Assembly: GCF_900964775.1 (NCBI RefSeq)
Contig: NC_041806.1
Location: 43,884,586-43,948,585, forward strand
DNA length: 64,000 bases
Source: Scleropages formosus
Taxonomy: Eukaryota > Chordata > Actinopteri > Osteoglossiformes > Osteoglossidae
Direction: 5' to 3'
Below are positions 43,417 through 55,408 of the stretch, one piece after another. The stretch's first letter is position 1. The number at the start of each line of letters is the position of its first letter. The notes beneath the pieces were generated by a model. The model was not told the DNA's origin, did not search any database, and saw nothing but the letters and a program-made list of their open reading frames with translations. The position numbers were made by a program, and so were the translations under genes.

Positions 43417-43478
<62 letters not shown>

Positions 43479-43680
43479 CAGCAACTACAACCGTTTGTCC
43501 CGAGTGGGGGTGGGGCAAACCGGAGCCTAACTCGGCAACACAAGGCGCAAGCTTTGGGGGGGAGGAGATGCACCCCAGGCAGGACGCCAGTCCGCCGCAA
43601 GGCACCCCAAGCAGAGCTCGAACCCCAGACCCACCACACAACAGGCCCTGGCCAAACCCACTGCCCCACCGTGTCCCCCT
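43415..43680 (-). repeat. (CA)n plus reverse SINE
   Basis: (CA)n 43417-43477, then body with GGAGGAGATGCACCCC and head complement CACTGCCCCACCG. The tail microsatellite is unusually long. Confidence 0.75.
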
Positions 43681-43974
43681 TGTAAAGCATCTTATATTAA
43701 AAATTTGAGTTACATACAATAATTTGTAATAACAAGCGGGCGCTACTTTGCAACGTGCATCAAAACATTGTGCGTCTGCAGCAGTTCGTCGACTCGTGGG
43801 CACATGGGCCAAAGGTAGGACAAAGACTTTGTTAGTTTCAGTCAGACTCTCATGTCCATGACCTCGCCCCGAACGTCCACATGTACTCGAAATCAGAGTA
43901 ACTGACTATGAAGAAGCTGCACCTGCACACCCTGGTTGCAGAACCCCATTTGCGAAACCTGCCTCCTGCAAAGT

Positions 43975-45935
43975 TGTACGCTGCAGAGCTGTCACTGTGT
44001 GGGAAACAAGGGCAGCATCGTCGACAAAGAGTAGCTCTTGGATAAGATGCTCCACTGTCTTGGTGTGGGCCTTTAGTCACCTCAAGTTGAACAGGCTGCC
44101 ATCGGTGCGGTATTGGATATAGACCATCCTCATCATCAAGGTTTACTGTGGCTCTTTGGAGCATCCTGTTGAAGATGATAATGAAGAGAGTCAGCGCGAG
44201 GACGCAGCCTTGCTTTACACTGTTGCCTATTGGGAAGGGCTCTGAGAGGTCATTGCTGTGTCTTACTTGGCCACGTTGGTCTTCATGTAGCTGGATAATC
44301 ATGTTGAGGAATTTTGGAGGACATTGTAGTCATGCCATGATTTGCCACAGGCCTTTTCTGCTTAAAGTGTCGAGCGTTTTAGTGAGATTGACAGACGTCA
44401 CATACAGTCCCTAGTTTTGTTCCCTACATTTCTCTTGGAGCTGTCTGAGAACAAATACCATGTCTGTGGTGCTCCTGTTGACACTAAAGCCACACTGGCT
44501 CTTTGGGAGGAGTTCTTCTGCAATGGTGGGTACCAGTCTGCTCAGGAGTACTCTTGTGAGGATTTTCCCTGCGACGGAAAGCAGAGTTATTCCCCAATAA
44601 TTGGAGCAGTCTGACTTTTCCCCCTTCTTCTTGTATGGGGAATGATGACTGCATCACGGAGGTCCTGAGGTAGTTTGCCTTGTTTCCAGCAGCAGACAAA
44701 GAGCTCGTGGAGTTTGTTTTGTAGTGCTGGGCCCCCATGCTTCCAAATCTCAGGTGGGGTTCCATCGACTCTTGCTGCCTTGCCACTCTTCAGCTGCTTA
44801 ATGGCCTTGACAGTCTCTTTTAGGGTAGGGGTCTCATCCAATTCTGTTTTCTCTGGCTGTTGTGGGATGCGATGGATAGCTGAGTCTTGGACCATGCGGG
44901 TGGCATCGAAGAGAGTCTAGAAATGTTCCAACTACTGGTTCAGGGTGGACATCTTGTCTGTGAAGAGCATCTGGCCATCTCCATTGCACAAGGGACTCTG
45001 GACCTGGTGTGACGGGCCATACATAGCCTTCAGGGCTTCATAAAACCCTCTGTAGTCATTGATGTCTGCGCAAAGCTGAGTTCTCACTACCAGGTCGGTC
45101 CACCACTTGTTCTGAATCTCGCGACACTTGCGCTGGAGGTTGCTGCATGCAAAGCGGAAGGCTGTTTTTTTATCAGGACAGGATGGCTGAGCAAGGCGTG
45201 CTTAGTGGGCGCGTCTCTTCTTCGCCAGCAATTCTTGGACCTCCTGACTGTTGTCATCAAGCCAGTCTTTGTTCTTCTTTGTGGAAAACCCTACGACTTC
45301 TTCAGAGGTTTGCAGAATGGTGGCTTGTAGGTGTTCCCAAAGCGCTTCTGAAGAGGGGTCTGCAGGGCAACCAGGACCCTCAACTCTCGATTGAAGATTT
45401 GCCTGAAAGTCAGCTTTCACTTCAGCTGACTGGAGGTTGCCAACTTGAAACTTCTTCCTTGGAGCCCCTCCTCTCTTTGGCTTGGGTTTAAAGTGGAGAC
45501 AACGTTTGCAGCGCACATGACAATGTCTGACACTCTGTGCTGGACATTACTTGGGTGAGTAAGATGTCTTGAAGGTCTTTCTGGCTCACCAAGATGTAGC
45601 CTTTGAGGTGCCAGTGCTTGGACCAATGGTGCATCCAGGTTGTCTTCAGACTGTCTTTCTGCTGGCAAATGATGTTGGTAATAGTGAGTTGCTGCTACAT
45701 GCAGCAGTTTAACAGAAGACACCTGTTGTCATTGCAGTTTCCAGCACCATGTTTGCCAAGTACTCCTTTCCAGGCTTCTAAGTCTTTGCCTACTCTGGCA
45801 TTGAAGTCGCCAAGGGTGATGACCTCATCGTCTGCAGGGGCGTTCTGTACGAGGTTCCGCATATCAGTGTAAATCTTATCCTTTACTGGAGGGTTTGTTT
45901 GGATAGCTGGGGCGTACACACTGAAGAGTGTGGCA
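43975..45935 (-). mobile_element. non-LTR retrotransposon (LINE) with AP endonuclease and RT, decayed
   Basis: Minus-strand order: endonuclease C-terminus (VITLGDFNARVGKD, 45770-45840; GAGNCNDNRCLL), linker (DWLDDNSQEVQELLAKKRRAH), RT fingers (IKQLKSGKAARVDGTPPEIW, 44750-44830), then palm B motif (SVKQGCVLALTLFIIIFNRML, about 44160-44230). Reading frames are shifted several times. The DGTPPEIWKHGG and VKQGCVLA wording belongs to a widespread animal endonuclease-RT LINE group different from L2. The clade is not settled by eye. It interrupts the A/B/D/E-shared block at about 43970. Confidence 0.8.
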
Positions 45936-46151
45936 TTGTTTCGATATTTCAGTATAAAAGGCAGTCAAACCAGTTTTGAGGCTCTAGAACACATACAATG
46001 TTTACTGCTGCAAATAAAGATAATTATGTTTTTCAGTTATGGGAAATCACTTCACAATGCATTTTTCATAAACATATTACTTTCACAAGATGGAAAAAGA
46101 CTGTATAACTTAAGAATTCCACAGAAATTAACCTGTGAAGAAATCAAGTGA
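45936..46151. other. unit E left flank
   Basis: Matches 12430-12570 and 61000-61170 (GGAAATTCACCTCTCAA-like). No gene is seen. Confidence 0.4.
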
Positions 46152-46350
46152 GGGGGACACAGTGGCGCAGCGGGTTTGACTGGGTGCTGGTCTCTGGTGG
46201 GTCTAGGGTTTGAGTCATGCTTGGGGTGCTTTGCAATGGACTGGGATCCTGTCCTGGGTGTGTCCTCCAGCCCCGCACCCTGTGTTGTTGGGTTAGGTTC
46301 TGGTTTGCCATAACCCTGCTTGGGACAAGTGGTTTCAGACTCTGTGTGTA
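46152..46350 (+). repeat. diverged tRNA-derived SINE
   Basis: GGGGGACACAGTGGCGCAGCGGG head, shortened body, GACTCTGTGTGT end. Old copy. Confidence 0.75.
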
Positions 46351-46397
46351 AATCAAGGGACTGCTGTATTATTAAGTTATTATTGATTGTAACAGCC

Positions 46398-46594
46398 TAA
46401 GGGGGGTGCGGTGGCGCAGTGGGTTGGACCGGGTCCTGCTCTCCAGTGGGTCTGGGGTTCGAGTCCTGCTTGGGGTGCCTTGTGACGGACTGGCGTCCCG
46501 TCCTGGGTGTGTCCCCTCTCCCTCCAGCCTTACGCCCTGTGTTGCCAGGTAGGCTCCTGTTCCCCGCGACCCTGTATGGGACAAGCGGTTCAGA

Positions 46595-46657
<63 letters not shown>
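46398..46657 (+). repeat. tRNA-derived SINE with long (TG)n tail
   Basis: Inserted in TTGATTGTAACAGACTACC, with TAACAG repeated at both sides. The tail (TG)n is about 60 bp (46598-46657). Confidence 0.85.
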
Positions 46658-46660
<3 letters not shown>

Positions 46661-46734
46661 CAGACTACCAGCCTTATTTCTATTTTTAAGATGAAGATCC
46701 CGTGTATGTATAAATCAAAACTCTGTTTCACCAC

Positions 46735-47015
46735 AGTCACACAGTGGCTCAGCATGCAGTGCTGATGTCTTACAGTGCCTGGACTCTGCATTCAGCCATG
46801 GGTTTGAATCCGTCTCAGACAGTGTGGAGCTTCCATCTTCAGCTAAGTTTCCTCTCACAGGAAAAAGACATCTTTTAGGTGAGCTTGTGACTCTGAATTG
46901 CCACTAACGTGTGGCCCTGTGACAGGCTGCCCTGTCTGACACCCGATGCTTCTGGGGTAGGCTATGGTCCACCATGACCCTGCAGTGACACATGGTTAAC
47001 AACAAATGTATCAGC
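46735..47015 (+). repeat. old SINE (third family), unit E left flank
   Basis: Same repeat as 4785-5060. Followed by the empty hAT site at about 47033. Confidence 0.55.
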
Positions 47016-47540
47016 TCCGAAGTTCTGTTGAATGCACAATGTATGTGATGTAGCAGAGGACACAGGGAAAAAGTGGCAATGGACACAACTGTATTTCGAC
47101 GCTGTTTGGAGTAAATGAAGGTGGTAAAACAGACAGACATGACAAAGAATTTATTTATTGCAAACGAAAATGTGACAGCCAGCCAAAACAGAAACTATTT
47201 CTTCAAGTGATCCTAAATTTTATAAACAAGATGTGAAGCTCTCTTAGAAAGACAGAGGTACTCCTCACCAGACCCGAGGAAAATCTGAATGTTATTAGTT
47301 GTCTGCAGAAGAAAACAGGGCAATTACCGTCTATGTCACTCTCATAGTCATGCCAGCTTTAGGACTGTCCTTATATCTGGGAAACTCAAAAGCTCTCACA
47401 CACAACTAGTTCTCATTGGTTTGGTACCACTCACCTGTGGTCCATGGCTGAAATAAAACATCAAAAAACTTTCAATTGATTAAAAACGTGTACACTTAAG
47501 TAAATCAAATACCAGCTTATGAACCGTTTAACTGTTTCTC
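47016..47540. other. unit E left flank, non-coding
   Basis: Matches 5090-5430 (unit A) and 34200-34390. No gene. Confidence 0.4.
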
Positions 47541-47544
47541 TTTT

Positions 47545-47800
47545 CACTCTTAATAATAAGCGCCGGGGTAAAGAAAGCAAGAACAGACTAAACGAAAATG
47601 GATATCCCGGACAATTGCCCTTAGAATTGATTTGCTTACTGTAAATATTCTCAGTGCCAGAAATGTTCATATTCAAAAATACCATCACAGACCCATGTAA
47701 TACCAACACAGTGCAGCTGATCACAATCACGGTAACTACGACACAGGTGTATGTACTATCTATGAACTGTATTTTTTGCATTAGTATAATGCTTTTAGTG
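47545..47800 (-). pseudogene. relic of a second TAAR-type receptor, unit E
   Basis: Reads FIDSTYTCVVVTVIVISCTV, MVFLNMNISGTENIYSKQIN and SKGNC, then drifts out of frame. TM4 to EL2 only. Confidence 0.7.
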
Positions 47801-48062
47801 GAATTTCATATCTAGTTCTCACTGTCCATGTCCAACTGTTTTCACTCTTTATATGTACGTGTGCACATTTTTTGTGTACTGTACACTGTTTAATGCCCAG
47901 GCAGTTTCCTTGTTTTGTGCTGTTTGGTGCCTGAAACGGTATTTTGTTCAGTGTAGCATGTTCAGGATAAACTGCTCATTAAAAGTTATTTAATTGTCAT
48001 TCAGTGATTTTATTACATACCTCAAGTACATCAGTTCATTCCTATAAAAGAAAAGTTGTGCT

Positions 48063-49103
48063 CTAGTTTGTAAAAAAATTTGTTCTTGAAGAATTGGGAT
48101 TATATATTTTGCAAAATATTATCATTGTGAAGGCTTTCCTGAACCAACTGTAGAAGAATGCATAAATCAGGGGATTAAATGCTGAATTTAAAAAGCCGAC
48201 CCAAGCCAGTGCATAAAGCAGGAATGGTGGAAGGGAATAGTTGATGACTGGATCAATAATGTTGCACAGGAAAAACGGGGTCCAGGATGACAGAAAAACA
48301 CCCATAACAATTGCAAGGGTCTTGGTGGACTTCCGTTCGATTTTGGTCTGATACGTTTTCATTCTTTCCAAGTTGCCATTTTGAAAACCTGACATGTGAA
48401 TAGATCGAGCCTGTTTCTTTGCTATGAGGAAGATTTTCCGGTAGATACCAATCATAATGAATCCCGGGATGTAAATTGAGATAGCAGAAAATATAAAACT
48501 TGATGCAAAACTTTGGAAGAGAGTGCAGCCTCCAACACAATCAATGTTTTCATAATAAAAGTCCTCAATGCCCCAGATATTCAGCTCTAGGAATATCATC
48601 CCAAACCCAGTAAGAACAGACAGGCTCCAGCCGATCAGGATCATGACCAAAGTGACACAGTTTGTGATTTTTGTCTGATACTGTAGGGGCTGACAGACAG
48701 CATAATGTCGATCAATAGATATGAAGGAAAGATTAACAATGGATGCGGTGCTTAAAGTGACAGCTGTACTATTGTAGAATTTACAGAACAGATTTCCCAA
48801 ATACCAGCAGGTCTCCATTGAACGAACCATGCTAGGTGGCATGATGATTGCTCCAAGAAGGAAATCAGTGATGGCCAGGGAGAGAACGAGGTAGTTGGTT
48901 GGAGTGTGGAGCTGTTTGAAATGAACTATTGCAATGATGACGAGAAGATTTCCAAAGACTGTGAGAAGAATGGCAGCTGCAAAAAAAATGTAGAGAGGAA
49001 CCCGTACTGCCAATGAATAAATATACCGTGGACAAGACTTGTTGGAGGATTCATAACAAAAGTGTAAGTGTTGAGATGTCCCGGGATGGCTGTAGTTCAT
49101 CAT
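48063..49103 (-). CDS. taar: trace amine-associated receptor-like GPCR, gene E
   Basis: 346 residues from ATG at 49103. Closest to gene A: both have DRH in place of DRY, VHFKQLHTPTN, ITDFLLG and SMETCWYLGNLFCKFYNST. Position 3.32 is Ala. TM5 has lost the usual Ser5.42 (SSFIFSAISIYIPG, Phe at 5.42) and TM6 reads SSWTPFF. The 8-codon upstream frame (49129-49103) ends TGATG on the start, as in B. The downstream AATAAA of A reads AATGAA here. Confidence 0.94.
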   Translation of the reverse strand: MMNYSHPGTSQHLHFCYESSNKSCPRYIYSLAVRVPLYIFFAAAILLTVFGNLLVIIAIVHFKQLHTPTNYLVLSLAITDFLLGAIIMPPSMVRSMETCWYLGNLFCKFYNSTAVTLSTASIVNLSFISIDRHYAVCQPLQYQTKITNCVTLVMILIGWSLSVLTGFGMIFLELNIWGIEDFYYENIDCVGGCTLFQSFASSFIFSAISIYIPGFIMIGIYRKIFLIAKKQARSIHMSGFQNGNLERMKTYQTKIERKSTKTLAIVMGVFLSSWTPFFLCNIIDPVINYSLPPFLLYALAWVGFLNSAFNPLIYAFFYSWFRKAFTMIIFCKIYNPNSSRTNFFTN

Positions 49104-49134
49104 CAATGGCTTCTTTTAGATAAAACCATTTCAC

Positions 49135-50635
49135 CTAGAAAGGCAAAGGAAGAGATTACTTAGAAATTAAATCCATTTGTAGCTAGTACCTCTACCTCTA
49201 CTACCTTAGAGTAAGGTACTTAGTCTAAATTGCCCAAGTGAAAAAAAAAAATGTCAAGCTGTATAAATGGTTAAATAGTTGTTATAGGCTTAACGTTGTT
49301 ATTTGCTTCGAAGAAAAGCATCAGCTGAGGTAATATATGTAATATATGTACAAAGAAAGGCTAAACGGTATTAGGGTTTGATTATTTCTGTAAGTGAGAA
49401 TCAATATACCATGTAAGACAGGAAGTGTGGGAAACTGCTACATTTCCACCTTGCCATACTAATCAAGTTTGATGAGGAGGGCAAGGGAGCACAAACTGCA
49501 CCATATTCCCTAATGTAAATTATTGTCCTCTCAACCTCCATGGAAGTGACACCAGCTATGTATCTACAGGGCTGCAAATGCAATCAGGTGAACAGCAGTG
49601 TGTATTTCAGACCTTGCAGTGTGCAATAACATAGCAGCATGGATGACATTTCTAAAAAAGTGATTCACTTGACAAATCTCAACCTCTGAAAACAGACAGT
49701 GACTGTGATCTGGTTCAGTTCACCAGCTGAGAAGTTCTTCACAATAATCACTGAAACAAAGTCTTTAGTAAGGTTATGTTACACTTGTATGACACGACTA
49801 GTCAGATCACAGTCTAGATCATTTCAATGTCTTTATCAAAGCAGTTCACGCAAGGCTTTTCCTAAAGGTGAATATTTACAAAACCTTAATAAACATACTT
49901 TTACAAGTTTAAGTTGAGAAGAAATATTAAGAACTTTCAGTGTTCCAAAAGTAAAATTACACCTTTGACCAGGACTGTCAAACTCTCGCCTGTGTTCAAG
50001 CGCTCTGTGTCACTGTATGAGAAGAGCGTGCTATAAAAATAAATTGAACTGTCATATCTAAGTGTGAATTATTTTTAATATACAGCCAATGACTATATAA
50101 TTACATTTCAAACACTTCTGAGAGGACTCTCTAACAGATCATTTAAAACTATCCTTTGAATATTATACCAAACAAGTACACCATCATTTGTTGAAAGTGC
50201 AAATAAGCTCTGTGTCTGAAGTCCTGTAAATCACAACAAATAAAAATAAGTATGTTGATCATAAACTGGAGGAGGTGTGCGGGGAGAGGGAAGTCTGGAG
50301 GACTCTGCTCGGACTGCTGCCCCCGCGACCCGGCCCCGGATAAAAGCGGAGGAAGATGGATGGATGGATGGATGGATGTTGATCATAGCAGTAAAATTTT
50401 CTTCTATCCTAAGACATTGTCATTCCTGGGTGTTTCAGAAACTGACAGCAACTGATTGCACTTTGAACTGAATTTCACTCATACCTCGTCTGTCATTATT
50501 TTTCACTTTTTGTTTCAGCTAAAGTTCCTTCAGGGTGCACTTAGTTCATTTACAGTGTAGAGCTCATGGTGAATCAAATCATATAAATCATTGAACTGAG
50601 TTGAATACGGTTGAATAAGTTCTATTAACTCTTAC
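49135..50635 (-). other. 5'UTR intron of gene E
   Basis: Acceptor CTTTGCCTTTCTAG ends at 49135; donor GTAAGAG begins at 50635. Almost identical to gene A's intron, but without the SINE at 7223-7473. Confidence 0.6.
50264..50376 (+). mobile_element. 5'-truncated LINE 3' end, unit E copy
   Basis: Same insertion as 8332-8440, with one extra GGAT unit in the tail. Confidence 0.7.
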
Positions 50636-50742
50636 CTTGGTCTTGTTGAATGCTAATGTCCAGCAGTAGTCAGGATAGTTCTGTTATAAGCTCATTTTCC
50701 AGCTGCCTTGGTCTCCTATGTTTGCATCGTTCCTTTTTATAC
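50636..50742 (-). promoter_or_regulatory. promoter and non-coding exon 1 of gene E
   Basis: TATAAAAAGG at 50732-50741. The exon ends GACCAAG at 50636 before GTAAGAG. Confidence 0.6.
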
Positions 50743-51199
50743 TCCAACTGATTTCCCAGTGGTCAGCAAGCCCCAAGACCAGCCATTAGTCCACTAAGAA
50801 GTGATCGAGGTTTAATTACACTCAAGTGGCAAACATTTCCCTCTTGTCCTTCTTCCTCTTAACATCCTTAGTTGCTACAACAGTTGAAGCTGGGCGTATG
50901 CTTTGTCTGATGACTGCATTGTCATCATGGTCCATTATAGAGGAAGCAATGGTGCGTTTCTTGTGAGGTCATTCAAGAGAGCAGGAAAATTACCCTTTGA
51001 CAGTGTGTTCACGTTTTAATGGTTTGAACTGAAAGGGAACTTCAGACATCAGAAAAATGAGGAAGCAACCTTTTCACAGTGTATTGTGTGTTGGATCCTG
51101 CATCACATTTATAGAAGGTTTCAGACTGTAATATGGAAGGTGCAACACTAATCTACAGTGTCATCATTTTCAAGTTTTTCCATAAAATGCTTTAGTGGT
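50743..51199 (-). other. proximal upstream region of gene E
   Basis: Conserved TAATTA/CACTTGAGTG block at about 50812-50832. No gene. Confidence 0.45.
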
Positions 51200-51412
51200 A
51201 CAAGGGTGTTGTGGCACAGTGGGTTGAACCACAGTCCTGCTGTCCGGTGAGTCTGGGGTTCGAGTCCCGGTTGGGGTGCCTTGCGACGGACTGGCGTCCC
51301 CTCCCGTCCTGTGTGTGTCCCTTATCTCTCTGGCCTTACACTCTGTGTTACCGGGTTGGCTCCTGTTTTCCGCGACCCCCTATGGGACAAGCGGTTCTGA
51401 AACTGTGTGTGC
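51200..51412 (+). repeat. tRNA-derived SINE, insertion shared with unit A
   Basis: Same flanks (TTTAGTGGT) and same body variants (CTCCCGTCCTGTGTGTGTCCC) as 9262-9474. Confidence 0.85.
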
Positions 51413-52307
51413 TTTAGTGGTGCCTGCCTTCCACTGACATTCATTTATGGAAAAACATGCTGTGTTAAACTTTTCAGGACATTGTTTCAAAGAATAAACT
51501 ACATATATTAAAGGGTATCTGGCAGTAGCTTTCTGGGAACTGTATGTAACCTTTTGGAAAAGGGTGTCTAGGTCATTATCCTTACTAACAGAAGTAAGCA
51601 GTATAATTGCTTCTTAATTGTTCCTTATCTTTAAGCAATATAAACAATTGCTTCAAATAACTGATTTTGTCTCAATGTTAAATGTGACTTTAGAGTTACA
51701 TACACATCAATTTACAAACAGACTTCTGGTGGCATTTATGTCAAATTGAGGAGCTGATGTACAGCCTCTGACACAACAGAAGTCATCTTAATCAAAGCAT
51801 TTTGCTTACGCAGGTCACAGGTTTCATTTTGCCCATGTTGTGTTACACTGTATTGTGTCATTTCCAAACAAAAATTCATGAATCAGGCAAGAATACAGGC
51901 ATTACGTTGCGTATAACTCGTAGTAACAAACTACCCCCCGTAAAGTCTATTATATAAAAAAATTGTTGTTACAGACAATGGTCTGTAATAACAAACGAGC
52001 AGCACTTTGCAACCCATATCAACACATTGCACGTCTACAGCGGTTCGTCGGCTCATGGGCGCGTGGGCCCGAGGTAGAACAGAGACCTCGTCCCGAACGT
52101 CCACATCTGCCCGAAATCAGAGTAGCAGGGTATAAAGATGCTGCACCTACAAACCCTGGTTGTGGAATCTCATTTCAGAAACCCGTCTCTCCAGTGCTTT
52201 TGAGTGAACCCATGATACCGTACCCGTCCTTCCAAGTCCCTTGTTCTCCTCAATCCCTCATTTCCGCTCCTGATGTTCACGGCTCCCAACACTTGCAAAA
52301 CAACACA
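51413..52307. other. non-coding block shared with units A and B
   Basis: Same as 9475-10350. Contains the left part of a 161-codon frame (51963-52448) that is not considered a gene. Confidence 0.4.
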
Positions 52308-54150
52308 CATTGCATTCCTTTAGCAGGCACTTTTCTCCAAAGTGACGTACATCTCAAAGAAGTACAATTTCTTTCTCTCACTATATGTCCCGACATTCAT
52401 CTCACAAGTAGTTGCATAAAATTTTCCCAGAATTTCATCGATTCCTAATCACCTTTCTAGAAGTTTAAGTTACATTGCAGGAGTGGCTCTGTAGAGGATT
52501 GATCCGAGAATGATCATGAACAAGTATACGTTACATGAACTTAAAAGATCATGGACGAAGCGAGTTCGGAAGAGTTGAGTTTTCAGACCCCTTTCAAATG
52601 TAAACAGAGATTCAGCAGTTTTGAGCAAGAGAGGTAGGTTGTTCCACCACAGCGGAGCCAGAACTGAGAATCTCCACGCTTTACCTTTTGTGCATGGGAC
52701 CACTAAGTGGACAGAAGTGGTAGAGCACAACAGTCTGGTTGGCGTGTAGCGAATGATCAAGTCTTGTAGATAGCTGGAAGCAGTTATATTGATGCATTTG
52801 TAGGCCATAACTAGGGTCTTAAATTTGATCTGGGCAGTTATGGGAAGCCAGTGCAGAGAAATGAGTACAGGAGATACATGTGAACACTTTGGCAAGTCAA
52901 ATACAACTTGGGCAGCAGCATTCTGTATCAGCTGTAGAGGTTTGATGGCAGTAGTAGGAAGGCCACACAAGAGATAGTTGCAGTAGTCCAGATGGGATGT
53001 CACCATGTCCTGGACAAGTAGTTGGGCAGAGTCTCTTGTGAGGTTAGGACAGATCCTGCAGATGTTATGCAGGATGTATCTGCAGGTCCAGGTTGTGGCT
53101 TCAGTGTGCTGAGAGAAAGATAGATATTTACTAGATGCATTTCTCCAAGGCAACTTCCAATGGGTAATATGTAGTGTTATCAGCCCACACACCTTATTCA
53201 CCAAGGTGACTTACACTGCTGGATACACTACTTACACTGGGTCACTAATCCACACATCAATGGAACATACTCTCACTGTCACCCACACACTATGGAGGAA
53301 CATGAGCAGCATGTCTTTGGACTGTGGGAGGAATCTAGAGCACCCAGAGAAAACCCACCCAGACATGGGAAGAACATGCAAACTCCACCCAGACCAAGCA
53401 GAGATTGAACTCACATTCTCTTGCACCATGAAACAGCAGAACTACTGATTGTGCCACTGTGCTGCTTACACAAAACTTCAGTCAATCACTCCCAGACTCT
53501 TAGCCGAGGTGGTAGGCAAAATGAGTGAGTTGTTCAGTTTGATCAGGAGATCATGGCAGGAAGACAGATCAGCTGGGAGGTGTAGGACCTTTGTTTTGGA
53601 GAGGTTGACTTGTAGGTGTTGATCATACATCCATGCAGAGATGCCCGACAGTCAGGCAACAATGCACACGGAAATGTCTGATGCACCAGGTGAAAAAGAA
53701 AGGAAGAACTGGGTATCATCAGTGTAGCAGTGGTATTTGAATCCATGGGAGGCAATGACAGTGCTGAGGGAGGAGGTGTAGATTGAGAAGAGCAGAGGAC
53801 CCAGTACCAAGCCCTGTGGGACAGCGGTTGAGAGGGGCAGCGGAGAACAGGAGCCCCGCCAGACCACTTAATAGGATCTGTCAGATAGGTAGGACTCAAA
53901 CCATCTTAGTGCTGTTCCTTTGATCTCAAGCTGACTAAGAAAGAAGTGAAGAATCTGGTGATTGACAGGTCAAAACGCTGTAGACAGGTCAAGGAGGATG
54001 AGGACCAAGGAGAAGGAGGCTGCAATGACCGACTGGAGAGCATCAGACACTGTCAGGAGCGCCCTCTTTGTGGACTGACCAACTTTGAATCCAGACTCAT
54101 ATCCATTGAGGAGATGGTTCTGGGTGAGGAAACATGTTATAAACATTCAA
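52308..54150 (-). mobile_element. L2-clade LINE, second full copy of the fragment
   Basis: Same structure as 25911-27755, including the SINE at 53132-53470. The C-terminal frame (52470-53204) shares LLCGLPTTAIKP and MAYKCIN with unit A, against LLSGLPATAIKP and MTYKCIN in unit B. Right of the SINE it is nearly identical to B. Confidence 0.82.
53132..53470 (-). repeat. L2-tailed SINE inside the L2 LINE, unit E
   Basis: Same insertion as 26735-27075. Confidence 0.65.
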
Positions 54151-54771
54151 GTGACACATTTCTGAAGAAAAGAAACAAACATTTTTCAGTTTATTTAGAT
54201 TGTACTTTCTTCGGATGTATTTAAAAAAAGCATGTTTGTTGCAGAGTCACTACAGCCTGACTCCAACTAGAACCAATTCACAAGAGTAAGAATGGGATGC
54301 AGTTAATATGGTTTGATATTAAAATGAATGTTTCTACAATGTTCACATTTTATGTCTGGATTTCCTGAGTTTTCATGACCAGTCACAAGGTGACAATGTT
54401 GAAACAGTGAGCAATTGACATTTTCAGTAATTTTAATATCGTAATTGTAATGTTTTAAGTTCCCAGAAGAAAATTCAAGTCTTACAACAAACTGTTGTCC
54501 CATCCACTGTGTTCCCAACCTCAAGCTCTTTGTTCTGCTGGAACACATAGAACCTAAATAGGATGACTGGATGATAAAAATGGAATAATGAAGTCTGACA
54601 GCAAATTTTTAATTCATTATAATCATACGGTGAGATGACAACGACTGAAGTTACCAGAATTCAGCTTTAAATAGAGATTTATTTAAAACCTCATTTTTAT
54701 TTATATGGCATTTCTTTGCATTCAGGAATACAGAATTTGGAAGTTGTTTGCTATGAAATGACTGAAACATG
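54151..54771. other. spacer between units E and F
   Basis: Duplicate of 27756-28590 without the SINE 27946-28155. No gene is recognised. Confidence 0.4.
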
Positions 54772-54955
54772 AGGGGATGTGGTGGCGCAGTGGGTTGGAG
54801 CAGGTACTGCTCTTTGGTGGGTGGGGGGTTCAAGTCTGGGTTGGGGTGCTTGCGAGGGACTGGTGCACCCCCCACCCCATGCACTGAGTTGCCACCTTAT
54901 GCTCTGTGACCCCGTATGGGACAAGCGATTCAGAAAGTGCATGTGTGTGATTAAA
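54772..54955 (+). repeat. diverged tRNA-derived SINE
   Basis: Duplicate of 28600-28785. Confidence 0.72.
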
Positions 54956-55051
54956 ACATGGGGAGAAACTAGAGAGGGATTTATTAATATATTTATTCTT
55001 TGAATATTGGTCTGTTAACAGTTCCGTTTTTCATATTTACAAGTAATAGCA

Positions 55052-55101
<50 letters not shown>

Positions 55102-55205
55102 TCAGAAACCGCTTGTCCCGAGCCGGGTCGCTGCGAGCCGGAGCCTAACCCAGCAACACAGGGTGCAAGGCTGGAGGGGGAGGGGACACACCCAGTACGG
55201 GATGC
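55052..55205 (-). repeat. reverse SINE with (CA)n tail
   Basis: Duplicate of 28886-29070. The microsatellite is pure (CA)n here, without the CACACGGA variants. Confidence 0.75.
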
Positions 55206-55288
55206 ATAGGCCATCGACCACCATGACTGTGCAATGACAAGTGGTTAACAACGAATGTATCAACTCAGAAGTTCTGCTGAATACATAA

Positions 55289-55364
55289 TAGGGGTTGCCG
55301 AATTTCAGATTTTTTAAAGTTGAGAGTTATGTGATGAAAGTCGAGTCGACATTGACTAATCGCT

Positions 55365-55408
<44 letters not shown>

